Source of the DNA: Ichthyophonus hoferi | Lineage: Eukaryota; Opisthokonta; Ichthyosporea; Ichthyophonida; Ichthyophonidae | Reading direction: 5' to 3' | DNA length: 64,000 nt | NCBI GenBank assembly: GCA_002751075.1 | Contig: NAOQ01000211.1 | Location: 38,276-102,275, forward strand | Shown: positions 47,518-57,962 of the stretch, piece by piece | Numbering within the stretch: position 1 is the stretch's first letter | Layout of the letters: each line of letters opens with the position of its first letter | The notes under the pieces: model-generated | What the model was told of the DNA's origin: nothing | Databases searched by the model: none | Seen by the model: only the letters and a program-made list of their open reading frames with translations | Position numbers and translations under genes: made by a program

Positions 47518-50500
47518 TTAAAGTTCATCTCCCGCTACCTTATTGGCTGGCTTAGCTAATAGAGCCTCAATATCAGGCACTATTGTTAGAGGGTTTTCCT
47601 GGGGAGAAAATCGCTTATAAGGTATTCCCTGTGTGCAGGATAGAGGCCAGTATCAGAATTACAGGTATATATGGGACAAGGGGATACGAAATGTCATGCT
47701 ATAGTTAGAAGAATCAATGCGAAATTGCATGCCTGGCCATTAATAGATATATCTATATAGGTTTGAAATGTATTAGTTATAAATACCGCCTGGCTATAAT
47801 TAGGTAGATAGGTGAGTGGACACTGGTATGGTGTTCGTATATACGTCATCAATGCCTCATAAAGATGGCGTAGTAGCTAACAACCCACTGCCATCTAAGG
47901 CCCAATAGGAACGTCCGAGATACATGATATAGTGTGGAAAAGGATCTCAAGTGGATGGACCTTGCAGTAATAATTGTCCAATTGTTTTTTTAGTAATAAA
48001 TTTTAAGGTGTCGTCCTTCCAGGCCCGATTCGAATCGACAGTTAGAGTTTAATTTATTATACCTATAAACATATAAACAGGAATACCATTCCAATCCCTC
48101 CAATTACATGCTTTTAAAGGGCCAATTATAGCATATATTTTAGGTGTTTAGCCACCCTAAATATAGGTTGTGATGTGATAAGTAACCAGTGGACAATGAT
48201 TAATAACATATAACAAAAGCTAAGCCTATAGCAGGGAATCAATTAGGAAGAAACAAAAGGAGGTTCGCTACTATTGGACAGATGAACTAGGATCTCATAT
48301 CTACTCTAGTCAAAACACATATACACATATATGTACCCATCTATCAATGCGTCATACTAACCTGACGATCGATTAGGAATTTAGAGAAATTCCACTTGAT
48401 AGCATTGGTCAGGGTCCCAGGTAGAGCTACCTATTGGTTAATAGTCAGATTTAGATTCCTTATATGGGCCACTGACCTACAAGAAATGTACCTTGGAAAT
48501 AGATACGGTTGAAATATTTAAAACAGTTGAGTCTGATTGGCCCCATGGCATTCACAATGATTTATTATATACACATAGATTTCAATAGAGATATAGATGT
48601 AGATATAGATATACCCATATATATATATACATGCACATATACACATGCACATGCATACTTTCAAAAAAGCAAAGAGAGGGTGGGCGTTGTTGCCGTTCAC
48701 ATCAATCTTAGAAAACAGAGGAAACTGGACGTTGTACTTCTTAACAAACTCCTTGATTTCCTTGTTGCATTTGGGTTCCTGTGTGATAGCAGGGAGAGTG
48801 AAGAAGGAAAAGAGAGAGAGAGAGGAAAATACAAGGGGGGTTAGAGCTAAAAGAAAAGAATATTCATATTTTAATTGCTAAATTTACCACTGTTATTTTG
48901 AACATAATCACAACTATACCCATACATACACATATATAGATATGCATCAAGCAAGGGTGGTTTACCTGATTACCAAACTGGTCACAGGGAAAGCCACAAA
49001 TTACAAGTCCTTGGGTAGAGTACTTTTCATGTAGTTGCTCTAACTGGAAAGAAAGAGATAGGTAGATAAAAAGAGAAAGACAGTACATATTAGTTACTTT
49101 TACATAGCCAATATCTCAGTTTGTTTTACTTTTAAATAAGAGTAGCCAATCAATATATAGGGTCAAATATTAATTGACCACCTTATAGATTTTTAAAGGA
49201 GGAATTGTAATGTCCAGTTACTAGAATGATAATTTAGAGCCTAGCTATTGGCTCACATCGCACCAGGTATATTATTATCTGCAATTATTCCCTTTTACAA
49301 TAAAATTTACGTTCTATTGGACAACCTCTTGACACTCTGTTAATATAACTCCTACTTACTACACGCATACGATATATGAGAATATGACTTAGAATAATAT
49401 GATACATAATGTGATTTAATATAATCTAAAAAACAATGCTATACTATCATAAAATATAATGCAATTTAATATAATACCATATAAAACAATAAAATACTAT
49501 GGACTATAGTATAATACAATACACAATAACACAACACAATATAATGCAACACAATACCATATACTGCAGTACAATACAGTACAATATAATGTCCTACCTG
49601 CTCGTAATTTGTAGGGGTTAAACCTCAGAAAGAGGCCACATTGACGACCAGTACTACCTTACCGGCATACTCGCTCATATGAACCTTATTACCATCGATA
49701 TCCAGGGCCGAGAACCCTATATGTACGTGAGATACGGTAGTATGATAATATAATAGTATTATGGTATATTATTATAATAGTGTGTTACTATAATAGTCTG
49801 ATAGTATGATAATATAATAGTATCATCTTAAAATAAAATAATATAATAGTATAACAGTATAATAATATAACAGTATGATAATATAATAGTATCATAGTAT
49901 AATAGTACAATAATATGACGGTGTGTTATTATGATCGTATGTATGTGGGGTATATATAAACATATAATTTCATTGGACCGGATAAAGTATTAAAACGAAC
50001 CTAGTAAATGGCATACATTCCTTCACCATCATTCCTAATGGTCTCCCCCTATAAAGCATTATTATTGGCTGAACACATATATACTCTATGCATATACCCG
50101 TATATGGTATTTTATTGCAGAATGAATCACAGTGACGTCAACAAGCCAATCATGTGCCAGTATGGCCTTTATTTAGGATTTTAAAAGTTCTTTGGGTAAG
50201 AAATAAGAAGATAAAGATTATGAAGACTTCCATTCTAACGTCTATTTTGAGTCGAACCGAACTGGGTACGGATAATGACTCACCCCTCACGGGTCAGCAT
50301 CTTCACATTCCTGTATTTAAAGTAGATTTAAAGTAGATTTAAAGCATTCTTACTGGCTGAACAAGTATTTTAAATGCAAGAGCAAATATATTATACAGCC
50401 TATAGACCTCCACTACACAAAGTACGCCTAAATTTATACAAAATAACCTCAAATAAGTATATGAACCAATAGAAAGATAGAAGGGATGATAAGCATAGTC

Positions 50501-50557
50501 ACCGTAAATATTTTGTGCCTTCTGTGCAAGCACTGTTGTAGCTGAGCTCATCAACAT
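47518..50557 (-). CDS. GPX4-like: Selenocysteine glutathione peroxidase (GPX4-like), 6 exons
   Basis: Reduces peroxides, probably lipid hydroperoxides, with thiols. Exons 50557-50503, 49716-49598, 49043-48966, 48778-48659, 48430-48362 and 47628-47518 give 183 codons before TAA, with an in-frame TGA at codon 49 (49627-49625). Around it the frame reads VVLVVNVASF-U-GLTPTNYEQ, exactly the active-site context of selenocysteine GPX enzymes, and translation resumes in perfect family sequence: LEQLHEKYSTQGL, FPCDQFGNQEP, NKEIKEFVKKYNVQFPLFSK, DVNGNNAHPLF, KWNFSKFLID. The catalytic Gln (CDQF) and Trp-Asn (KWNF) are present. The missing oligomerisation loop fits the monomeric GPX4 type. ATG TTG ATG at 50557-50549 offers two starts; the short N-terminus (MSSATTVLAQKAQNIY) shows no clear targeting signal. 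UTP6 and the 8-TM gene end in TGA, so UGA is also a normal stop in this genome. Confidence 0.95.
49625..49627 (-). other. In-frame UGA read as selenocysteine
   Basis: TGA at codon 49 of the GPX frame, between VASF and GLTP. It sits inside exon 2, 29 bases before the exon end, with open frame and conserved GPX sequence on both sides and in the four exons after it. Recoding to selenocysteine is the simplest reading. Confidence 0.92.
49717..50502 (-). repeat. GPX intron 1 with ATAATATAATAGTAT-type repeats
   Basis: Bases about 49730-49930 are degenerate tandem copies of a unit close to AGTATGATAATATAATAGTAT. Near 50320-50343 a 12-base unit (AAAGTAGATTT) occurs twice in tandem. Intron 2 (49044-49597) holds similar low-complexity ATAATACAATA units. 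Confidence 0.75.
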
Positions 50558-52873
50558 TATTCCTAGCCCCAAAGCAAGCCCTTGGTTAACTCTGGTTCGT
50601 CCTGCGGACAGTATACCTGTTCTGTATGTGATAAAAGGGCGACAAGGTTACTATATAACTTGTCTCTCGTTATGCTTGTTGCTCTTGCCTTTTTCATAGT
50701 ACACTCTCGGAGAGTAGGTTGGTATTTGAAAAGCATGTTGAGAGACTTGTCAGTAGAAAAGTTCAGTTTTTGGTCATTGCTCATTGAGTTTAGTGGATTA
50801 ATTAGGTTCATAGGATGCGTGAATTGTGTTGGAGATGATGGGCTGGCTGGGACAGTATACTCATACTCATCATATTACATGTGCGTATATAACTAAAACA
50901 AGAGCAAGTGGATACACAGTAAAAGCAAGTAAGTTTTAGGTATGTTAGAAAAAAACAGAGAGAAAGGAGGAGATGAGGTAAAAAAGAAAAACGCGTAGAA
51001 AGGAATATTAGTAAATAAATATAGTGCAGTGCATATATAAAATATTGTATTAGCAATAGTAATAATAACATTATAAATAATACAAACATACCATAACATT
51101 AATGAAAATACACTTTACTGCATATTAAAAAGATAAATATAAGAAGAAAATACTCTGTAGTACACACCTTAGCAGGCTAAGCATTGCGAATTGTTTTACA
51201 TAAAACAAAGTATACGTATATGCAAACCGTATATTATATTGACAAAATCCTGATGGATTGTTAAAGAACAATCAACATTCCTATACTTAACAAGAAAATG
51301 AATTAGGATATATATGGATATGCCACGTTTTACTAAGATTTATCCAAATATGCTATGAGATCGCATTATAATATACCGGAACTTGAATTCATGAATTGAA
51401 CATGCTCCAGGCCTAATGGTTCAATTTGAAATTTAAAATTTAAAAAATTGATACCTGATATATAAACAATTAATTCTGTTTGAACTTCTATATCTATTAT
51501 TGACTAAAAAGTTAATGTTGTATAATATTTTGAATTTTTAGCTGAAGAAAATATATATCAGATATTATAATTGCCATTAAAAATTTGTTACTGTTTTGCA
51601 GCAAAAGAAGAGCGTGGTGCATTGATTGGGTAATTTTATTGAATCTCTCTTACCTTATTAGGGTATATAGGTTTAATCTTATTCAGAGATAAACTTTTCT
51701 AGTATAGATGGGGATAGCAGACTACAGAATAAACATCATCAGAGCGAAGTCAATTAATGGGCCTGAATGCAATTAGGACTGTCTTAGGGAGGTATATCAG
51801 CAGAATGTCATTGTGACATACAAACTAAATGAATATTCTAAAATAACTGCAATTCCAATTTAGTGTAGTGGGTGGCAATCTGGCACTAAGATACTACGAT
51901 AAACAATTTATATATTTGTATATATGGAGCGAATCATAATAACAAAAGGTTACACAATTATAATGCAATAAAATGTAACGACGACAACCAAAAATTTGAC
52001 TGTGAAGTATAATAGTCTAATAAATTGGTAAACAATATGGTATAATACGATAAAATAAAATACATAGCAAAATTCATTGCTGATTAACAACATATATGCA
52101 ATAATTAATTAAAGTTTCATAAATTATTTACTACTATAATTACTTCGCCTATGTTGTTCATGCAGCCATCATATTTAACATACATAAAATATAAATATAA
52201 TATATATCTATATTATTATTAGTGAGGCCAAATAATAAATCAGATTACAAGATATTCCAATTAACCTACAGTATGGCTTTTTCCAAATTGAGCTAATGGA
52301 TACTGTGATATTAATTGTATCATACTATGTTGGCAATTAGGTAAAGTAATCCCATTAATCGTAAATTGTATCTATATAGTAATTAGTACAAGAACTAACT
52401 AAAAAATAGTTAATTAATTATCTCTACCAATTAAGATATAAATATAATAAGTAAATACCAAGGTAAATGTAAACATCAAAATAAAAAATAAGCTACAATC
52501 ACATAAAATTTATAATTAACTACCAAACTAAACAATATATAACTGTTTTAACACATAATATATAATGTATTCTTCATAATAATATTAGAGACCCTAAATC
52601 ACTCATGGAATCACACAACCGGATACACGTACACATAAAGAATAAAACTATACTTCCAAGGGATCAAAAACAAATCACAATTATAAAAAAATAGTTTATT
52701 CTACATCATGTATACTGCTGTGGCAATTTAATTCCCACTAGCTGCAGAAAATACAATATAATACATCTATACACATGTATAGGTAGATAGATGGATAGAT
52801 AGATGGATAGATGATGGCAAAAATATCATATCATTCCACGCTATGGTATGTTACAAGTAAGCATAAACAGATT
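50558..52873. other. Intergenic between GPX and the reductase gene
   Basis: No gene confirmed. An 82-codon minus frame at 50811-50563 overlaps the GPX start region in another frame and has no family likeness. A TAGATGGA-type tetranucleotide repeat lies at about 52785-52815. The remainder is AT-rich. Confidence 0.5.
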
Positions 52874-55250
52874 CTAATTGATCTGCAACAGCAACTTTCC
52901 AGTGTTGGATCCACTGAACAAACGCTGGAAGGTAATGAGGTAGTTCTCAATACCCTGCTGGATATCCTCTTTCCACTTCATCTGTCCGCTAGCTACTAAT
53001 CCCTTCAACTCAGTAACACACTCTCCCATCTGGGCCATGTGGTCCGTGCAGATAAAACCCTTCATAGTAGCCCTCCTATTGAATAAGAGAAAATGGATTA
53101 GGCTTGTGATCTACAGAATACTTTGCAACAGCTAGATTAACGTGATAATATAATATATACCTATATATGGGTATAAATATATGTATAATACTATAAATAG
53201 TACATAATAGCATAGAAACATAGTACTTGGTAAAGGTTGTTGTTTAAGGAGGATGCGTTTGTGTATGTATGCAACTATATCTATCACCTATATATACATA
53301 CAGAGAGGGACATGGAGTAATTATTTAATTATGTAAGTGTAAAACCAACGGTAAAATATACTAGAATAAAATATAATAAAGATTCCTATTCTATATTATA
53401 ATATACTAGCATCCCCTCATTTTATTCTATATCTTATATAAATATACATTGCCACATCCACTAATAACCTACCTCAACAACAAGTTCTCAAGGTTTTTAA
53501 TGGGTTCAGGGCCTTCATTATACCCAGCAATCATCCCACATAGTGCGATCCTAGAGAAATCTGCAAGGTTTTCAAGGACAGCATCCAGAATCTTTCCTCC
53601 TACATTCTCATAGTAGGCATTTACACCGTTAGGTGCGAGCTCAGCCAACCTCTTGGAGACATCTTCAGTCTTGTAATTGATTGCAGCATCAAACCCTAGA
53701 TCATTAATGATCCAATCAGCTTTAGCCTGGCTGCCGACAATACCAATAGTACGTGCACCACGGGCCTTGGCAAGTTGACCTAAAGAGAGAAATAGAGTAG
53801 GGAAGGGATGGATATGAGGGAGGAAGGAAGAGGCAGTGCGTGTTAATGAATTAAAGTGAGGTACAGGAGTAGTAATACAATGAGTTTATAATACGTGTAA
53901 CTTATGCTCCTAATGAGGGAACGTATCTGTACATATAGTACATTCCTATAGTATACTACTAGGTTAGACTGTTCGTACATGCTTAAAGTTTACTAAAGAA
54001 TGCTACAGAATACTTACAAACCATATATATATATATATATACATATATAAAATTATAAAGCAACAAGATACCAGTTATTAAATACTGTTATCATATTAAA
54101 ACTCACCAGCAATACTTCCTACGGCACCGGCAGCAGCACTAACCACAAAGGTATCACCTTTCTGGATAGCACATATATTCATACCAGCCCAAGCAGTAAA
54201 ACCCTGGAGAAGGGCATACACCGAGAGATTGGCTGTAAGGTTAGTAGTGTCAAATACGGGTGCGAGGGTGGTGGCATCGGCAGTGAAATAATCCTGTAGA
54301 ATGAATGAATGTTGTCAGAATATACATAGATAAAGAGAAAAATAAAGAAAAAAGAGAATAAATAATATGGTAAACCATGTTTGTTTATTGTTTATAGAAT
54401 AAACTATGTCTTGTGTATGTATCCTATACCAGTGAATATAATCATACTGTGCTTACAGGCGCTGCTAAAATAATGTAAAGTAAAAACAAATTGTGTACAA
54501 TATCTTTGAAAATCACATCCGCATTAGTGGTCCACAAATACTTGTAATAAATGTAAATGGAAATATATATGTACAAGTCCATCGAGGGAGATATAATAAG
54601 CAATAACACTCAACACAACGTGTACATTGATATGATAGGCTGTATTGCTATTGCGGCTAGAAAACGAATACTACGATAAAATTGTACTAGTGCAGTCATG
54701 TACTCTTGTGTAGGGAAAACATGTACTGCTGTTCTGATAGCTTCCAATAGTAACAGAAATAGTAGCAAGTAATAGTGAATAATAAAGCGATATGTTAAGC
54801 TGGTTCATAGGCCCAGAAAAATGAAAGAAGATGGGATGGAAAAGCAAAATACAATAATAAAAAATAGCAAGATAATCGATCTCGGCACAGTAAAATCAAT
54901 TCCCTTAATAGGTTTTGAACATTAAAAATAATAAAATAGCCTACCTCAACGGCGCTCATACCAGTGACATAATCGCCCTTCTTATACAGTTCGCTTTTGC
55001 TCTCTATAACCTCGCCCAAGGTGACAGCCCTGAGGTGCTCGCCAATCTTTATGTTAGGCATATAGCCTGGGACATCTTTCATCCATACACGGTGGGTGGG
55101 GTCAATAGAAACATAAATATTCTTAACTAGAACCTGTCCCTCGGTGGGTACAGGAATAGGTCCAGTTTCCAAAGATATATCAGTTGGCTTGACGTCACCT
55201 ACGGGGTGGGCACGGAGGACCCAGAAACGGTTAACATTGGGAGTTGCCAT
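52874..55250 (-). CDS. NADP-dependent medium-chain reductase (alkenal / prostaglandin reductase type), 4 exons
   Basis: Reduces the C=C bond of alpha,beta-unsaturated aldehydes and ketones with NADPH; member of the zinc-independent quinone-oxidoreductase-like branch of the MDR superfamily. Exons 55250-54945, 54293-54107, 53779-53473 and 53075-52874 close in phase and give 333 aa ending TAG. N-terminal GroES-like part: LRAHPVGDVKPTDISLE, VLVKNIYVSIDPTHRVWM, GEHLRAVTLGEVIESK. Rossmann part: SVYALLQGFTAWAGM, the nucleotide-binding VVSAAAGAVGSIAGQLAK, GARTIGIVGS, then INYKTEDV and the characteristic YYENVGG and CGMIAGYN. C-terminus: MKGFI...KLLLQIN. No zinc-ligand cysteines are seen. The gene diverges from an Old Yellow Enzyme across 1445 bp, and both act on activated alkenes. 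Codons are moderately C/G-biased. Confidence 0.95.
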
Positions 55251-56625
55251 TCTATCGATATAAAAGCTATAACTTTAAAACTCTTTTTTTAAGCTACATT
55301 GTTAACAGAATCATGTCCCCTTTTATAGTTATGAGAAAGCCACATGAAAAGGGCTGGATGATTTGTACGGTGAATAAAAAATGAGACTGTTGAGAAGTGC
55401 TCACCGTTTATAAATTGCTATGTTAAGGCTATTTTTTTAAAAAAAATCTTCCCTTTTTAAAATTTAAAAGTTATAATATATAACAAACACAATTAATAAT
55501 GTACCTAATATAATGTTAATCACACGGTATAATAAGAAATATTAAATCTAGGATTCATTGAACTAACCGCACCCACAACTGACCCTGTCCGATTATGATG
55601 GACTCTTGCCTGTCACCTTCAGTATTAAATAGATTACTAACTAAAATAATGCCTTAAAGCCCATAAAAAGATATATAAACTTTATATTTATTGAATTATA
55701 ACTAATTACGGCGATTAATCCAAGCATATTATAAAAGATTAATACACCAATATAAAATCTGGTATATTTTTGGGAACTTAAATTGTAACGATGTAAATTA
55801 GAAATTAGATGGCACCAACCTTCCAGTTCAGATGAACATTTGTTTTTATTTTAAATAGCATGTCTGAACATAAAAACCATTGGTTAAAGCTAATATTGCT
55901 CTCTGATGGGTCTTTGGAATGGGGTTAAAAGCACGTGGACCAATACCTGACAAGATCTGTCGGTCTGAGAGACCCGTAGTTTATTGGCTGAAAATTTCCT
56001 TTGTTTCAACCAATAATATTCGAAACTGAACAATGGCGCCCTGGTTAAAATTTTATGTCCCTTGCGTAACTAACCAGCCATAATCCTAAATCGTCTCAAA
56101 ACCATATATTTAATTTTCATTTCAATACTATTTCTATTATTATTCTTTTTGTTGTTGTTTAAACTAATATTAAATTATTTAACTATGTATTAAGTGTAAT
56201 GTTTTATATTTTAATATTACCAATGCCATATCCAGCAATCCATATTTCTCTTTAACCATGTGCGGCATGGTAAAGCCATTTCTGTTATTCTATTGGCTAT
56301 TAATTGTATGGAATGATATTCTATTGGTACTAATTTAATGCCACATTAGTGGCTAATATTTGTAGGTAACCAATTTAGCAAAATTTAGCCAAAAGAGTAT
56401 ATTGCGTTACGTATCCTATGATTCGTAACAACTTTAATCTATAAATATTACTGTAATGTTACTGGTGGTCTAGTGTGTAATAATTAATCTGATTAATGTA
56501 TGCATATAAATCATGTATGTTGTTTGATATATTCTAAAATAACCTCTATTTACGATTGGCACACAGATGGCTGAAGATGATTGCGCTATCCATGATGTAA
56601 TTTATTTTTTGTGACCCACATCTAG
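55251..56625. promoter_or_regulatory. Shared upstream region of the reductase and Old Yellow Enzyme genes
   Basis: The two start codons point away from each other across 1445 bp. The interval has many CCAAT/ATTGG pentamers (for example around 55985-56010 and 56290-56370). Joint control is plausible since both enzymes detoxify activated alkenes, but nothing in the sequence proves it. Confidence 0.45.
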
Positions 56626-56634
56626 TATAAATAA
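56626..56634 (+). promoter_or_regulatory. TATA box of the Old Yellow Enzyme gene
   Basis: TATAAATAA lies 62-70 bases upstream of the ATG at 56696, a fitting distance for a TATA element with a short 5' leader. Confidence 0.6.
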
Positions 56635-56695
56635 AACAAGGAGTACCTTCATATTCATTCCATTTCCATTTGCCTCATTATTCCATATATTCGCA

Positions 56696-57853
56696 ATGAC
56701 TTCTAAGATGTTCACCCCCATGAAGCTCGGCAAGTACGAGCTCGAGCACCGTGTTATCATGGCTCCTTTGACCCGCATGCGCGCCTCTCCTGAGGGTGTG
56801 CCCAACGCCATGATGGCTGAGTACTACGGACAAAGAGCTACCAAGGGAGGTTTCATTGTCGGAGAGGCCACTCAGATTAGCATGGAGGGACAGGGTCTCC
56901 CATGCACCCCTGGCATGTACAACCAGGAGCAGGTTGCTGGCTGGAAGCTCATTACTGATGCTGTCCACGCTAAAGGAGGAATTATCTTTGCTCAGCTCTG
57001 GCACATGGGTCGTCAGTCCCACTCCAGCTTCCAGCCCAGCGGTGGTCCCCCTGTGTCTGCCTCTGCTGTTCCCATCAAGGCGAGCAGCCGTGGCTTCACC
57101 AAGACTGGTGAGCGTGTTCCATTTGAGTGCCCACGTGCCCTCACCACTGAGGAGATCCCCCGTTTGATCAACGACTACATTCATGCTGCTAAGTGCGCCA
57201 TGGACGCCGGATTCGATGGCATTGAAGTCCACAGTGCTAACTCTTATCTGCTCGACCAGTTCCTCCACGATAGCACCAACAAGAGAACTGATAAGTATGG
57301 TGGATCAATTGAGAATCGTTGCCGTCTCCTTTTGGAAGTCACCAAGGAGGTCATTGCTATGTGGGGTGCTGACCGTGTAGGTGTCCGCCTGTCTCCCCCT
57401 GTGTATCTTGATGATAGTGACAGAGATTCTCTGTTCAAGTACGCCATTGCCGAGCTTGACAAGTTGGACCTTGCCTATCTTCATCTTATTGACCCTCTTG
57501 CCTACACTCGCTTCGGTGAGATGCCCGACTCAACTGTTAACCATCTTAGAGCTGGCTTCTTCCGTGATACTTACCATGGTTGCCTTATTGAGTGTGGCGC
57601 CCTTGACAGACAGCAGGGTATTGACCTTCTTGCCAAGGGTGACTGTGATGCCATTGGTTACGGTGTGCACTTCATCTCCAATCCTGACTTGGTCCACAGA
57701 CTTAAGAACAACTATCCTGTTGTTATTGCTGACCCTGCTATCTATTTCTCATCTGGCCCCAAGGGTTTCACTGACTTCCCTACCTATGAGGAATCTTTGA
57801 AGATGAAGGAGGAGGGAACTATCACCCAGGAGAACGTCATTGTGGGTGCCTAA
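56696..57853 (+). CDS. Old Yellow Enzyme family NAD(P)H:flavin oxidoreductase, intronless
   Basis: FMN enzyme of the OYE/12-oxophytodienoate reductase family that reduces activated C=C bonds. 385 aa, one exon, stop TAA. The TIM-barrel motifs are in order: APLTRMRA with Thr26; GEATQIS; FAQLWHMGR with Gln100; GIEVHSANSYLLDQFL with the substrate-binding His179 and Asn182 and the proton-donor Tyr184; TDKYGGSIENRCR; VRLSP with Arg231; and ISNPDLVHRLK near the C-terminus. Odd points: where yeast OYE1 has GYGRFFISNPDL, this protein has GYGVHFISNPDL, so the Arg that contacts FMN phosphate is Val324. In the segment that aligns with OYE1 Tyr375, the order FY is YF. Third codon positions are very C/G-rich, far from the surrounding 30 percent GC but like uS19, so strong expression explains it as well as transfer does. 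A TATA box precedes it and AATAAA follows it. Confidence 0.96.
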   Translation: MTSKMFTPMKLGKYELEHRVIMAPLTRMRASPEGVPNAMMAEYYGQRATKGGFIVGEATQISMEGQGLPCTPGMYNQEQVAGWKLITDAVHAKGGIIFAQLWHMGRQSHSSFQPSGGPPVSASAVPIKASSRGFTKTGERVPFECPRALTTEEIPRLINDYIHAAKCAMDAGFDGIEVHSANSYLLDQFLHDSTNKRTDKYGGSIENRCRLLLEVTKEVIAMWGADRVGVRLSPPVYLDDSDRDSLFKYAIAELDKLDLAYLHLIDPLAYTRFGEMPDSTVNHLRAGFFRDTYHGCLIECGALDRQQGIDLLAKGDCDAIGYGVHFISNPDLVHRLKNNYPVVIADPAIYFSSGPKGFTDFPTYEESLKMKEEGTITQENVIVGA

Positions 57854-57956
57854 TTTTAATTTAATAGCCAATTAAGATTGTACTATAATTTTATTGATGT
57901 AATTGAAAAGGATAAACGGGGTTGTCCAGTGAAGCTAAACCTATGTACATAATATG

Positions 57957-57962
57957 AATAAA
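57957..57962 (+). promoter_or_regulatory. Poly(A) signal of the Old Yellow Enzyme gene
   Basis: AATAAA 104 bases after the stop codon. Confidence 0.5.

Noticed and set aside
48010-48060. GATTCGAATC resembling a tRNA T-loop/B box
   Set aside because: No pairing T stem, acceptor stem or A box around it on either strand; it lies in GPX intron 5.
56678-57800. Long frames on the other strand and other frames inside the Old Yellow Enzyme gene
   Set aside because: Shadows caused by the C/G-biased third codon positions of the real gene.
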